Of a DNA stretch of 64,000 nucleotides, positions 37,732-47,837 are shown in pieces (the stretch's first letter is position 1; every line of letters starts with the position of its first letter). Below the pieces are notes generated by a model. It was given only the letters and a program-made list of their open reading frames with translations, was not told where the DNA came from and ran no database searches. The DNA lies in assembly GCF_002563895.1 (NCBI RefSeq), contig NZ_PDJB01000001.1, forward strand, positions 913,501 through 977,500, read 5' to 3'. The stretch is from Pseudomonas lurida. Lineage in GTDB: Bacteria; Pseudomonadota; Gammaproteobacteria; Pseudomonadales; Pseudomonadaceae. Both the position numbers and the translations under genes were made by a program.

Positions 37732-37743
37732 TTAAACGTTTCA
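37732..37743 (+). promoter_or_regulatory. FruR/Cra operator
   Basis: TTAAACGTTTCA matches the operator described for the P. putida FruR (Cra) protein upstream of fruB. It lies in the 292-base divergent region, 136 bases before fruB and 146 bases before fruR, so it could control both. A weaker -35 TTGACT at 37789 is downstream of it; I cannot assign the start site. Confidence 0.85.
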
Positions 37744-37878
37744 GCCAGCGTATTTTTACGACGTTCGCGACTGAGTGGCTACTGCCAATTGACTGCTCAG
37801 TCAGTTAATCATGAACACCATTACACTGTTTGTTTAAAACAATACCTAGTGCGCCTCTGCACTAACTAGGAGAACGGC

Positions 37879-40737
37879 ATGCTTGAGCTCACTGTAGAGC
37901 AGATTTCCATGGGCCAGGTGGCTGTGGATAAATCTGCTGCCTTGCACCTGCTCGCTGAAAAACTGGTGGCCGACGGCCTGGTCGCCGAGGGTTATCTCAG
38001 CGGTTTGCAAGCCCGTGAAGCCCAAGGCTCGACCTTTCTCGGCCAAGGTATTGCCATCCCCCATGGCACCCCCGAAACCCGCGACCAGGTGTTTTCCACC
38101 GGCGTGCGTTTGCTGCAGTTCCCCGAAGGTGTGGACTGGGGTGACGGCCAGATCGTGTACCTGGCCATCGGCATTGCGGCCAAATCCGACGAACACCTGC
38201 GGCTGTTGCAACTGCTCACCCGCGCCCTCGGTGAAACTGACCTGGGCCAGGCGCTGCGCCGTGCCGGCAGCGCTGACGCCCTGCTGAAACTGCTGCAAGG
38301 CGCGCCGCAGGAACTGGCGCTGGACGCGCAGATGATCAGCCTGGGCGTGTCCGCCGACGACTTCGAAGAGCTGGTATGGCGCGGCGCACGCCTGTTGCGT
38401 CAGGCCGATTGTGTGAGCAATGGCTTCGCCGCGGTCTTGCAGCAGGTGGATGCGCTGCCCCTGGGCGATGGCCTGTGGTGGTTGCACAGCGAGCAGACCG
38501 TCAAGCGCCCGGGCCTGGCGTTTGTCACCCCGGACAAACCCATGCGCTACCTTGGCCAGCCACTCAATGGCCTGTTCTGCCTGGCCAGCCTCGGTGAAGC
38601 CCACCAGGCTTTGCTCGAACGCTTGTGCGCCCTGCTGATCGAGGGGCGCGGCCAGGAACTTGGCCGCGCCACCAGCAGCCGCGCGGTGCTCGAAGTGCTC
38701 GGTGGGGAGCTGCCCCCCGATTGGCCCAGCGTACGCATTACCCTGGCCAACGCCCACGGTTTGCACGCGCGCCCGGCGAAGATCCTCGCGCAGTTGGCGA
38801 AAAGTTTTGACGGCGACATCCGCGTGCGCATCATCGATGGCCCGGTGGGCGCCGTGTCGGTGAAAAGCCTGAGCAAACTGTTGAGCCTCGGCGCGCGGCG
38901 TGGCCAGGTGCTGGAGTTTGTCGCCGAACCCACGATTGCGGGCGATGCACTGCCGGCGCTGCTGGCAGCGGTAGAAGAAGGCCTCGGCGAAGACGTCGAG
39001 CCACTGCCGACCCTGAGCGCCCAGCCAGAAACCCTCGATATTGAACCGTTGATCAGCGCGCCCTTGTCCGGCAGCCAAATCCAGGCCATCGCCGCCGCAC
39101 CGGGCATCGCCATCGGCCCGGCGCATATCCAGGTGCAGCAAACGTTCGATTACCCACTGCGCGGCGAATCCTGCGCCGTCGAGCGCCAGCGTTTGCACAG
39201 CGCCCTGGCCGAGGTGCGCGGTGATATCCAGGGCCTGATCGAACGCAGCCCATCCAAGGCGATCCGCGAGATTTTCGTCACCCACCAGGAAATGCTCGAC
39301 GACCCGGAGCTCACCGACGAAGTCGACACCCGCCTCAAGCAAGGCGAAAGCGCTGAGGCAGCGTGGATGAGTGTGATCGAAGCCGCTGCCAAGCAGCAGG
39401 AGTCGCTGCAGGACGCGCTGCTCGCCGAGCGTGCCGCCGACCTGCGTGATATCGGCCGTCGTGTGCTGGCGCAACTGTGCGGTGTTGAAACCGCCCAGGA
39501 GCCGAGTGAACCCTACATTCTGGTGATGGACGAAGTCGGCCCGTCCGATGTTGCACGGCTTGATCCGGCGCGCGTCGCCGGCATCCTTACTGCGCGTGGT
39601 GGCGCGACGGCGCACAGTGCCATCGTCGCCCGCGCCCTCGGCATCCCTGCGTTGGTCGGCGCTGGCCCGGCCGTGTTGCTGCTGGCTTGCGGTACGCCGC
39701 TGTTGCTCGATGGCCAGCGCGGCCGCCTGCATGTGGACGCCGACACCGCCACCCTGCAACGCGCCACGGTCGAGCGCGACACCCGCGAACAACGCCTGCA
39801 AGCCGCTTCGGCGCAACGCCATGAACCGGCGCTGACCCGCGACGGCCACGCCGTGGAGGTGTTTGCCAATATCGGCGAAAGCGCCGGTGTGGCCAGCGCG
39901 GTGGAGCAGGGCGCCGAAGGCATTGGTCTGCTGCGCACCGAGCTGATTTTCATGGCCCACCCGCAGGCGCCGGACGAAGCCACCCAGGAAGCCGAATACC
40001 GTCGCGTCCTCGACGGTCTCGCGGGCCGCCCGTTGGTGGTGCGCACCCTCGATGTGGGCGGCGACAAACCGCTGCCGTATTGGCCGATCGCCCAGGAAGA
40101 AAACCCTTTTCTCGGCGTGCGCGGCATTCGTCTCACCTTGCAGCGCCCGCAGATCATGGAAGCGCAATTGCGTGCGCTACTGCGTTCTGCGGACAGCCGC
40201 CCGCTGCGCATCATGTTCCCCATGGTCGGTAGCGTTGATGAGTGGCGCGCGGCCCGCGACATGACCGAACGCCTGCGCTTGGAAATCCCGGTGGCGGACC
40301 TGCAGCTGGGCATCATGATCGAAGTGCCGTCGGCGGCATTGCTCGCGCCGGTGCTGGCCAAGGAAGTCGACTTTTTCAGCGTCGGCACCAACGACCTGAC
40401 CCAGTACACCCTGGCCATTGACCGTGGCCATCCGACGCTGTCCGCCCAGGCCGATGGCCTGCATCCGGCCGTGTTGCAACTGATCGACATCACCGTGCGT
40501 GCCGCCCATGCCCATGGCAAATGGGTCGGGGTGTGCGGTGAACTGGCGGCGGACCCGTTGGCGGTACCGGTGCTGATCGGGCTGGGGGTGGATGAGTTGA
40601 GTGTCTCGGCCCGCAGCATTCCTGAAGTGAAGGCGCGCGTGCGCGAATTCAGTCTGAGCGAGGCCCAGGGCCTGGCGCAAAAAGCACTGGCGGTGGGCTC
40701 GCCCGCCGAAGTGCGTGCCCTAGTGGAGGCCGTGTAG
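37879..40737 (+). CDS. fruB: Fructose PTS fused EIIA-HPr-Enzyme I protein
   Basis: A 952-residue multiphosphoryl transfer protein that passes phosphate from PEP to fructose entry. Order: EIIA-Fru (1-145, phosphoryl His62 in AIPHGT), a linker, HPr (about 287-375, His296 in HGLHARPA), then Enzyme I (from about 395, His579 in GGATAHSAIVARALGIPALVG) with its C-terminal PEP-binding barrel (GTNDLTQYTLAIDRGHP). All three phosphorylation histidines are intact, so the protein is self-sufficient for fructose. First gene of fruBKA, controlled by FruR. Confidence 0.98.
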   Translation: MLELTVEQISMGQVAVDKSAALHLLAEKLVADGLVAEGYLSGLQAREAQGSTFLGQGIAIPHGTPETRDQVFSTGVRLLQFPEGVDWGDGQIVYLAIGIAAKSDEHLRLLQLLTRALGETDLGQALRRAGSADALLKLLQGAPQELALDAQMISLGVSADDFEELVWRGARLLRQADCVSNGFAAVLQQVDALPLGDGLWWLHSEQTVKRPGLAFVTPDKPMRYLGQPLNGLFCLASLGEAHQALLERLCALLIEGRGQELGRATSSRAVLEVLGGELPPDWPSVRITLANAHGLHARPAKILAQLAKSFDGDIRVRIIDGPVGAVSVKSLSKLLSLGARRGQVLEFVAEPTIAGDALPALLAAVEEGLGEDVEPLPTLSAQPETLDIEPLISAPLSGSQIQAIAAAPGIAIGPAHIQVQQTFDYPLRGESCAVERQRLHSALAEVRGDIQGLIERSPSKAIREIFVTHQEMLDDPELTDEVDTRLKQGESAEAAWMSVIEAAAKQQESLQDALLAERAADLRDIGRRVLAQLCGVETAQEPSEPYILVMDEVGPSDVARLDPARVAGILTARGGATAHSAIVARALGIPALVGAGPAVLLLACGTPLLLDGQRGRLHVDADTATLQRATVERDTREQRLQAASAQRHEPALTRDGHAVEVFANIGESAGVASAVEQGAEGIGLLRTELIFMAHPQAPDEATQEAEYRRVLDGLAGRPLVVRTLDVGGDKPLPYWPIAQEENPFLGVRGIRLTLQRPQIMEAQLRALLRSADSRPLRIMFPMVGSVDEWRAARDMTERLRLEIPVADLQLGIMIEVPSAALLAPVLAKEVDFFSVGTNDLTQYTLAIDRGHPTLSAQADGLHPAVLQLIDITVRAAHAHGKWVGVCGELAADPLAVPVLIGLGVDELSVSARSIPEVKARVREFSLSEAQGLAQKALAVGSPAEVRALVEAV

Positions 40738-41658
40738 ATGGCAAGGATTCTAACCCTGACGCTGAACCCGGCGTTGGACCTGACGGTACGCCTGGCGCGC
40801 CTGGAGCCGGGTGAAGTCAACCGTAGCGAAACCCTGCTGACCCACGCTGCCGGCAAGGGCGTGAATGTGGCGCAGGTGTTGGCCGACCTGGGCCATGAGC
40901 TGACCGTGGGCGGCTTCCTTGGTGAGGGCAACCCCCAGGCCTTCGAAGCGCTGATCGCGCAGCGTGGGTTTACCGACGCGTTTATCCGCGTGCCCGGCGA
41001 AACCCGCAGCAATATCAAGATTGCCGAGCAGGATGGCCGGGTCACTGACATCAACGCGCCGGGGCCACAGGTGACGGAGCAGGCGCAGAGCGCCTTGCTG
41101 GAAAAACTGGCGCAGATTGCTCCCGGCTTCGATGCGGTGGTGGTGGCCGGCAGCTTGCCGCGCGGCGTCAGCCCACAGTGGTTTCAAGGGCTGCTGGAAC
41201 AGTTGAAACGCGTTGGAGTAAAAGTCGCCCTGGACACCAGTGGTGAAGCGCTGCGTGCAGGTTTGCAGGCCGGCCCGTGGCTGGTAAAACCCAATACCGA
41301 AGAGCTGGCTGAAGCCCTGGGCCATGCCACGGATGCAATCAGCCACCTGCATCAGCAAGGTGTGGAACATGTGGTGGTCTCCGACGGTGCGGCGGGCGTG
41401 AGCTGGTACAGCCCGGGTGCGGCACTGCACGCCACGCCACCCAGGGTCACGGTGGCCAGTACCGTCGGCGCCGGCGATTCGCTGCTGGCCGGGATGCTGC
41501 ACGGTTTGCTCAGCGGCGATACGCCGGAGCAGACCCTGCGCCGCGCCACGGCGATCGCCGCGCTGGCGGTGACCCAGATCGGGTTTGGCATCAGCGATGA
41601 CGCGCAGTTGGCGCGCCTCGAAAGCGACGTCCACGTGCGTACGCTGACAGAACAATAA
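40738..41658 (+). CDS. fruK: 1-phosphofructokinase
   Basis: A 306-residue PfkB-family kinase converting fructose-1-phosphate, the product of FruA, into fructose-1,6-bisphosphate. N-terminal ILTLTLNPALDLTVRL, AGKGVNVAQVLADLG, and the C-terminal ATP/anion-hole motif VASTVGAGDSLLAGML are intact. ATG 40738 directly follows the fruB TAG with no gap. Confidence 0.97.
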   Translation: MARILTLTLNPALDLTVRLARLEPGEVNRSETLLTHAAGKGVNVAQVLADLGHELTVGGFLGEGNPQAFEALIAQRGFTDAFIRVPGETRSNIKIAEQDGRVTDINAPGPQVTEQAQSALLEKLAQIAPGFDAVVVAGSLPRGVSPQWFQGLLEQLKRVGVKVALDTSGEALRAGLQAGPWLVKPNTEELAEALGHATDAISHLHQQGVEHVVVSDGAAGVSWYSPGAALHATPPRVTVASTVGAGDSLLAGMLHGLLSGDTPEQTLRRATAIAALAVTQIGFGISDDAQLARLESDVHVRTLTEQ

Positions 41659-41669
41659 GAGGGTTTGTG

Positions 41670-43382
41670 ATGAAGTTAGCCATTGTTACCGCCTGCCCGA
41701 ACGGCATGGTCACCAGTGTGCTGTGTGCCCGCTTGTTGGACGCCGCCGCGCAGCGCCAAGGCTGGAGCACCAGCGTGGAAGTGGTGGACATGCAGCGTCC
41801 GGAACGCCAGTTGTCCCAAGCCACCCTCGACGACGCCGAGTGGGTGTTGCTGGTCAGCAGCACGGCGGTGGATATGCAGCGGTTTGTCGGCAAGCGCGTG
41901 TTCCAGAGCACGCCCGCCCAGGCGCTGGCAGATGTCGACGCGGTGTTGCGTCGCGGTGCCGAAGAGGCCCAGGTGTATGTTGCTGCCGAGTCTGTGGCCC
42001 AGCAGGCGCCGCGCATTGTGGCGATCACCGCCTGTCCCACTGGCGTCGCCCACACCTTCATGGCGGCCGAAGCCTTGCAGCAGACGGCCAAGCGTCTGGG
42101 CTATGACTTGCAGGTCGAGACCCAAGGCTCGGTCGGTGCCCGCACACCCTTGAGCCCGCAGGCTATCGCCGAGGCGGACGTGGTGTTGCTGGCCGCCGAC
42201 ATCGAAGTCGCCACCGAGCGCTTTGCCGGCAAGAAGATCTACCGTTGCGGCACCGGCATTGCCCTCAAGCAGTCCGAAGCGACCCTCAACAAGGCCCTCG
42301 CTGAAGGTGCGGTGGAAAATGCGGCCAGCGGTGCTGTGGCCAAGAAAGAAAAAACCGGCGTTTATAAACACCTGCTGACCGGGGTGTCGTTCATGTTGCC
42401 GATGGTGGTGGCGGGCGGGTTGCTGATCGCCTTGTCATTCGTGTTCGGCATCCACGCCTTTGAGCAGGAAGGCACGCTGGCGGCTGCACTCAAAACCGTG
42501 GGTGACCGCGCCTTCATGTTGATGGTGCCTTTGCTGGCGGGTTACATCGCCTACTCGATTGCCGACCGTCCCGGCATCGCGCCCGGCATGATCGGCGGGC
42601 TGTTGGCCGGTACCCTGGGGGCGGGGTTTATCGGCGGCATCTTCGCCGGTTTCCTCGCCGGCTACTGCGTCAAGCTGATCACCCGTGCGGTGAAGTTGCC
42701 GCAGAGCCTGGAGGCGCTCAAGCCAATCTTGATCATTCCGTTGCTGGCGAGCCTGTTTACCGGCCTGGCGATGATCTACCTGGTTGGCCCACCGGTGGCG
42801 CGTTTGCTCACCGCGCTTACCGACTTCCTCAGCACCATGGGCACCACCAATGCGGTGCTGTTGGGCATCCTGTTGGGCGGCATGATGTGTGTCGACCTGG
42901 GCGGGCCCATCAACAAAGCCGCGTATGCGTTTTCGGTCGGCCTGCTGGCGGCGTCCAGTGGGGCGCCGATGGCGGCCACCATGGCGGCCGGCATGGTGCC
43001 GCCGATTGGCATGGGCATCGCTACGTTCCTGGCACGCCGCAAGTTTGCCCAGACCGAGCGCGAGGCCGGCAAAGCCGCGATGATTCTCGGCATGTGCTTT
43101 ATCTCCGAAGGGGCGATTCCATTTGCCGCCAAAGACCCGTTGCGTGTCATCCCGGCCAGCATTGCCGGTGGCGCCTTGACCGGTGCACTGTCGATGTACT
43201 TCGGCTGCAAACTGGCCGCGCCCCACGGCGGCCTGTTTGTGCTGGTGATTCCGAATGCGATGAACCATGCGCTGCTGTACCTGCTGGCGATTGTCGCCGG
43301 TAGCCTGCTGACCGGCCTGGTGTATGCGCTGATCAAACGTCCGGAAACGGTAGAGCTGGCCGTCGTCCCCGCCAAGGCCTGA
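41670..43382 (+). CDS. fruA: Fructose PTS permease EIIBC (EIIB'-EIIB-EIIC)
   Basis: A 570-residue transporter: a degenerate EIIB-like domain (1-105, Cys9 in TACPNG), a true EIIB (about 115-215, phosphocysteine Cys122 in ITACPTGVAHTFMAAEAL), then a membrane EIIC of about ten helices (about 235-560). It imports fructose as fructose-1-phosphate using phosphate from FruB. ATG 41670 is preferred over GTG 41667, with an AAGAGGG site. Eleven bases after fruK. Confidence 0.97.
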   Translation: MKLAIVTACPNGMVTSVLCARLLDAAAQRQGWSTSVEVVDMQRPERQLSQATLDDAEWVLLVSSTAVDMQRFVGKRVFQSTPAQALADVDAVLRRGAEEAQVYVAAESVAQQAPRIVAITACPTGVAHTFMAAEALQQTAKRLGYDLQVETQGSVGARTPLSPQAIAEADVVLLAADIEVATERFAGKKIYRCGTGIALKQSEATLNKALAEGAVENAASGAVAKKEKTGVYKHLLTGVSFMLPMVVAGGLLIALSFVFGIHAFEQEGTLAAALKTVGDRAFMLMVPLLAGYIAYSIADRPGIAPGMIGGLLAGTLGAGFIGGIFAGFLAGYCVKLITRAVKLPQSLEALKPILIIPLLASLFTGLAMIYLVGPPVARLLTALTDFLSTMGTTNAVLLGILLGGMMCVDLGGPINKAAYAFSVGLLAASSGAPMAATMAAGMVPPIGMGIATFLARRKFAQTEREAGKAAMILGMCFISEGAIPFAAKDPLRVIPASIAGGALTGALSMYFGCKLAAPHGGLFVLVIPNAMNHALLYLLAIVAGSLLTGLVYALIKRPETVELAVVPAKA

Positions 43383-43390
43383 TACGAAAA

Positions 43391-43476
43391 TGTGGGGCTG
43401 GCTTGCCTGCGATGCAGGCACCTCGGTGCATCCGTGATGCCGGGGTGATGCATTCGCAGGCAAGCCCGCTCCCACA
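43391..43476. repeat. REPIN-like double-hairpin repeat after fruA
   Basis: Starts TGTGGGGCTGGCTTGCCTGCGA and ends with the inverted partner (TCGCAGGCAAGCCCGCTCCCACA), with a further inner hairpin around GATGCAGGCACC. Likely marks or forms the 3' end of the fru transcript. Confidence 0.85.
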
Positions 43477-43566
43477 TGTGGCTTCTGTCGTTCTGTGGGC
43501 CCGTGTCACACCCGCTTCATCCTGTCGTGGTTAAGTCTGCCTTTTGATACTCAAGAGGGCACCTGC

Positions 43567-45108
43567 ATGAGCCACTTCGATCTCGGCCGTCGCCGCGTGA
43601 TGCAAGCCGTCGGCGCCGGCCTGCTGCTGCCGGGCCTGGCCCCGGCAGTGATCGCCTCCGTGAAGGACCGACCGCAACTCACCGACGGCGTGCAGTCCGG
43701 CGACCTGCTCGGCGATCGCGCCATGATCTGGAGCCGCAGCGACCGCCCGGCCCGCATGGTGGTGGAGTGGGACACCCGCAGCGTATTCAGCAACCCGCGC
43801 CGATTCATCTCGCCCCTGGCCGACAACCGCACCGACTTCACCGCGCGCGTCGAACTGACCGGGCTGCCCGCCGACCAGGCGATTTTCTATCGCGTGCACT
43901 TCGAAGACGCCCAGACCGGCGTCGCCAGCGAGCCGTGGTTCGGTCATCTGCGCAGTGTGCCGCAACAACGCCGCGACATCCGTTTTGTGTGGAGCGGCGA
44001 CACCGTCGGCCAGGGCTTCGGCATCAATCCGGACATCGGCGGCATGCGCATCTACGAAGCCATGCGCCTGCGCCTTCCGGACTTCTTTATCCACAGCGGC
44101 GATACCATCTATGCCGACGGCCCGGTGCCGGCGCAACTGACCACCGAAAGCGGACGCATCTGGCGCAATATCACCACCGAAGCCAAGAGCAAAGTCGCTG
44201 AAACCCTGGATGAGTATCGCGGCAATTACCGCTACAACCTGATGGATGAAAACGTACGCCGCTTCAATGCCGAGGTGCCGCAGATCTGGCAGTGGGACGA
44301 CCACGAAGTGGTGAACAACTGGTCGCCGAGCAAGCAATTGGATGAGCGTTACCAGACCAAGGACATCAACGCCCTGGTGGGCCGTGCGCGCCAGGCCTGG
44401 CTGGAGTATTCCCCCATGCGCCGGCAAAGCGCCGATGGCGGTGGGCGGATTTATCGCAAGCTCAGTTATGGGCCGCTGCTGGATGTGTTCGTGCTGGATA
44501 TGCGCAGCTATCGCGGGCCCAACGATGACAACCTGGGCGCTGAAAAGCCCTTCCTCGGCCGCGAGCAATTGGACTGGCTCAAGCGTGAACTCAAGGCGTC
44601 GCAGGCACAGTGGAAGGTCATCGCCGCCGATATGCCCATCGGCCTCGGCGTGCCTGACGGAGAGGTCAGCCCTGGTGTGGCACGTTGGGAAGCCATCGCC
44701 AACAACGACCCAGGCGCGCCGCAAGGTCGCGAGCTGGAAATCGCTGAGCTGCTGGGCTTCTTAAGGGCGCACAAGGTACGTAACCATGTATGGCTGACGG
44801 CGGATGTGCACTACTGCGCAGCGCATCACTACCACCCGGATCGAGCCGCGTTCCAGGATTTCGAGCCGTTCTGGGAGTTTGTCGCCGGGCCTTTGAATGC
44901 GGGGAGTTTTGGGCCCAACCCGCTGGACAAGACCTTTGGCCCCGAGGTGGTCTTCGAGAAAGCACCGCCGGCGCAGAACACGTCGCCATTCGCGGGTTTC
45001 CAGTTTTTTGGCGAGGTGCAGATCGATGGGCAGACGGCGGAGTTGACGGTCATCCTGCGCGACCTGGATGGCATCTCGGTATTCGAACAAAAGTTACAAC
45101 CGGCGTGA
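43567..45108 (+). CDS. phoD: PhoD-family alkaline phosphatase / phosphodiesterase
   Basis: A 513-residue exported phosphatase with a Tat-type signal (GRRRVMQAVGAGLLLPGLAP), so it is probably exported folded. Metal-site blocks are visible: VWSGDTVGQGFG, FIHSGDTIYADGP, WQWDDHEVVNNW and VWLTADVHYCAAHHY. PhoD enzymes use calcium and iron and hydrolyse phosphomonoesters and diesters; expression is usually phosphate-regulated, but I see no clear Pho box. Start ATG 43567 places the twin arginines at residues 8-10, after an AAGAGGG site. Confidence 0.92.
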   Translation: MSHFDLGRRRVMQAVGAGLLLPGLAPAVIASVKDRPQLTDGVQSGDLLGDRAMIWSRSDRPARMVVEWDTRSVFSNPRRFISPLADNRTDFTARVELTGLPADQAIFYRVHFEDAQTGVASEPWFGHLRSVPQQRRDIRFVWSGDTVGQGFGINPDIGGMRIYEAMRLRLPDFFIHSGDTIYADGPVPAQLTTESGRIWRNITTEAKSKVAETLDEYRGNYRYNLMDENVRRFNAEVPQIWQWDDHEVVNNWSPSKQLDERYQTKDINALVGRARQAWLEYSPMRRQSADGGGRIYRKLSYGPLLDVFVLDMRSYRGPNDDNLGAEKPFLGREQLDWLKRELKASQAQWKVIAADMPIGLGVPDGEVSPGVARWEAIANNDPGAPQGRELEIAELLGFLRAHKVRNHVWLTADVHYCAAHHYHPDRAAFQDFEPFWEFVAGPLNAGSFGPNPLDKTFGPEVVFEKAPPAQNTSPFAGFQFFGEVQIDGQTAELTVILRDLDGISVFEQKLQPA

Positions 45109-45117
45109 CTGAATGCG

Positions 45118-45156
45118 ACCAAGGGTGGGGCAGGCAAGCCAGCTCCCACTCTTGGT
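45118..45156. repeat. Short REP-like hairpin
   Basis: CCAAGGGTGGGGCAGGCAA and AGCTCCCACTCTTGG form an imperfect hairpin related to the dispersed REP unit, between the convergent phoD and reductase genes. Confidence 0.55.
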
Positions 45157-45175
45157 CGTCAGCGCCAGGGGGAGG

Positions 45176-47701
45176 TCAGTAGACGTCGCGGCGATAACGG
45201 CCTTGCTCGATCAGCCGTTCCACGGCGTCACTGCCGAGAATGTCCACCAGCGCCTGATCCACCCCGGCCGCCATCCCCTGCAGGCTCCCGCACACATAAA
45301 TCGCCGCGCCTTCCGATAGCCACTTACGCAGCACCTCGGCCGATTCACGCAGGCGATCCTGCACGTAGATTTTTTCCTCCTGATCGCGGGAAAACGCCAG
45401 GTCCAGCAGCGCCAGGTCGCCACTGGCCAACCAGCCTTGCAGCTCGTCCTGGCACAGGAAGTCATGCTTGATACTGCGTTCTCCGAACAGCAACCAGTTG
45501 CGCTGTTGGCCGTCGGCAATACGCGCCTTGAGCAAACTGCGCAGGCCGGCCAGGCCGGTGCCGTTGCCCACCAGGATCAGGGGCACCGGGGCTTGCGGCA
45601 GGTGGAAGCCACTGTTGCGACGCAGGCGCAGGCTGACGCTGGAGCCGATCGCGGCGTGTTCCGTGAGCCAACCACTTGCCAGGCCCAGGCTGCCGTCGGG
45701 GTGGCGCTCCTGGCGCACGATCAACTCCAGCACGCCATCGCTGGCAATCGAAGCGATGGAGTATTCGCGCATGCCCAAAGGCACCAGCGCGTTCACCAGC
45801 GCCTGGGCGTGAAGGCCCACCAAGTGCGCGCGGTTGTCTGGCAGTTGGCGGGTGGCCAGGGCTTGGTTGAGGGATTGCGCCAAGCCTTCGATCAATACGC
45901 CGTCGCTGCCGGCCAGGCCCAAGCCTTCGAGGAAGTGTTCGATGGCCCAGGGGCAATTGCGCGGCAGCACTTCCACCAGGTCGCCGGCTTCCCAGCGTTG
46001 GGGCGACGGGGAGGTGAGGCCCAGCAAATAGACCTCCGAGCCGCTGCTGTCGCGGTTGAGCAGGGTGCGTTGGCTGAGCGTCCAGTTTTCGTACTGGGCG
46101 GTCGGCCAGGCGGATGCCGGGGCGTGGCCAGTGAGCTGACCAAGCTGTTGTTGCCAATGCAGCAGGGCGGTGGTGTCGCCGCTGTCCACCTCGACCGGGG
46201 CGAACAATGCGTTGCCGCCCTGGTTGGTCAGCCAGAAATGCAGGCGCCGTGCGAAGCCGCAGAAGTGTTCGTACTGACGATCACCCAGGGCCAGCACCGA
46301 GTAGTTCAGGCCCTTGAGCGGCAGGTTCTGGCCGAGCACGCTGCGTTCGAAACCACGGGCGCTGTCGGGGGCTTCGCCGTCGCCGAAGGTGCTGACCACA
46401 AACAGCGCGTTTTGCGACTGGCGCAGGTCATCCTGGCTGACGCTACCCAGGGGTTGCACCTTCACCGGCAGGCCGGCCGCCTGCAATTGGCCGGCGGTCT
46501 GCCAGGCCAGTTGTTCGGCAAAACCACTCTGGCTGGCAAAGCCGATCAGCCATGCTGGCGCATCGCTGTGGTTGGCCGTGAGGCCTTTGCGCGCATCACG
46601 TACCTGGCGCTTTTTACGCCGACGGTCCAGGTACAGCAGCCAACCGGTGATGAAGAACAACGGCATCAGCACCGAACTGACGGTGAGGATAATCCGCCCC
46701 GCCAGGCCGAAGTAACTGCCGGTGTGCAGTGCGTAGACGCTGGTCAGCAGTCTGGAACCGAGGCGCTTGCTGGCGTACCGGTCGTGGGATTTGACCTCAC
46801 CGGTGGCCGGGTCCAGGTTGATCTGGTTCAGCGCGCGGTCATGGGGTGAGTTGTCCAGCAGGTAGTAGACGATGGCCGGTTGCCCCGCGACGGCAGGCAT
46901 GCGGATGTTGTAGGCGCTCAAGCCAGGGCCGGCGTTGCTGTAGATGCTGCTCCAGATCGCGTCGTAGTTGGCCACGGGCGCCGCACCGTCGGGCGCAGGG
47001 CCGCGCTTGCGCATGCGTTCATTTTGCGGGGCGTCGGACAGCAGTTTGGTCAGGCCCTGGCTGTACCAGTCGTAGGACCAATACAAGCCGGTCAGTGCCG
47101 ACAGCAGATAGGCCAGCAGGCACCAGGTGCCGAATACCGAGTGCAGGTCCCAGTTGAAGGCACGGCCCTTTTTGCGCCAGTCCAACGTCAGCCACGCCCG
47201 CCAGCTCGCCACCTGGCGCGGCCAGCGCAAGTACAGCCCGGAGAGGCAGAAGAACACCAGGACCAGCGTGCAAGCACCGGTGATGTTTCGCCCGGTATCG
47301 CCCATCACCAGGAAGCGGTGGAATTGCAGCAGGAAGCCAAAGACGTCCTGGCCGACCACGTCACCCCTATAGTCGCCGGTGTAAGGGTCGAAATAGCGCA
47401 ACTGGCCACGGCGCTCGCCGGGCGGCGGGGTGAAGAACACGCGGGCAGCGTTGCCGCTTTCGCGTTCGACGAACAGCATGGCCACGGTCTGGCCTTCGGT
47501 GGCCTCCAGCTTGCGCACCAACTCGGCGGGCGGCAGTACGCCGGCTTCGCGTTTTTCCACGGTCAATACGTTGGGGTTGAGCGCCCGCAGAATTTCATCC
47601 TGAAACGAGACCGCAGCCCCGGTGATCCCCATCAAGGCCAGCACCAGTCCGGCTGTAATGCCGAAGAACCAGTGCAACTGGAACAGGGTTTTCTTCAACA
47701 C
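45176..47701 (-). CDS. PepSY-flavodoxin-ferredoxin-reductase fusion, putative siderophore-iron reductase
   Basis: An 841-residue inner-membrane flavoprotein. Residues 1-375 are PepSY-TM type with about four transmembrane helices (first at 10-33) and a large periplasmic loop. A flavodoxin domain starts near 385 ([18 protein letters not shown]), followed by an FAD/NADPH reductase module (FAD-site REYSIAS, NADP-site [17 protein letters not shown], and [13 protein letters not shown]). It would carry electrons from NADPH across the membrane, presumably to reduce ferric siderophore. It sits just downstream of piuA on the same strand, as PA4513 does, though a terminator-like hairpin lies between. 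Confidence 0.9.
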   Translation of the reverse strand: MLKKTLFQLHWFFGITAGLVLALMGITGAAVSFQDEILRALNPNVLTVEKREAGVLPPAELVRKLEATEGQTVAMLFVERESGNAARVFFTPPPGERRGQLRYFDPYTGDYRGDVVGQDVFGFLLQFHRFLVMGDTGRNITGACTLVLVFFCLSGLYLRWPRQVASWRAWLTLDWRKKGRAFNWDLHSVFGTWCLLAYLLSALTGLYWSYDWYSQGLTKLLSDAPQNERMRKRGPAPDGAAPVANYDAIWSSIYSNAGPGLSAYNIRMPAVAGQPAIVYYLLDNSPHDRALNQINLDPATGEVKSHDRYASKRLGSRLLTSVYALHTGSYFGLAGRIILTVSSVLMPLFFITGWLLYLDRRRKKRQVRDARKGLTANHSDAPAWLIGFASQSGFAEQLAWQTAGQLQAAGLPVKVQPLGSVSQDDLRQSQNALFVVSTFGDGEAPDSARGFERSVLGQNLPLKGLNYSVLALGDRQYEHFCGFARRLHFWLTNQGGNALFAPVEVDSGDTTALLHWQQQLGQLTGHAPASAWPTAQYENWTLSQRTLLNRDSSGSEVYLLGLTSPSPQRWEAGDLVEVLPRNCPWAIEHFLEGLGLAGSDGVLIEGLAQSLNQALATRQLPDNRAHLVGLHAQALVNALVPLGMREYSIASIASDGVLELIVRQERHPDGSLGLASGWLTEHAAIGSSVSLRLRRNSGFHLPQAPVPLILVGNGTGLAGLRSLLKARIADGQQRNWLLFGERSIKHDFLCQDELQGWLASGDLALLDLAFSRDQEEKIYVQDRLRESAEVLRKWLSEGAAIYVCGSLQGMAAGVDQALVDILGSDAVERLIEQGRYRRDVY

Positions 47702-47785
47702 GTCTGACCGCCTCGTCTATCTGAATATGTAGGGCACGGCGCGCATTATGCCGTGGCTTGTCGAGAAACTTTCTGTTTAACACGC

Positions 47786-47816
47786 AAAAGCCCCACGCAT
47801 CCGATGCATGGGGCTT
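47786..47816 (-). terminator. Terminator between piuA and the PepSY reductase gene
   Basis: A stem of 13 positions (one mismatch) between AAGCCCCACGCAT and ATGCATGGGGCTT. On the minus strand it ends in four T, 22 bases after the piuA stop. It could also limit read-through into the reductase gene. Confidence 0.7.
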
Positions 47817-47837
47817 GTTGTTGCGTGGCGTCGCTGC

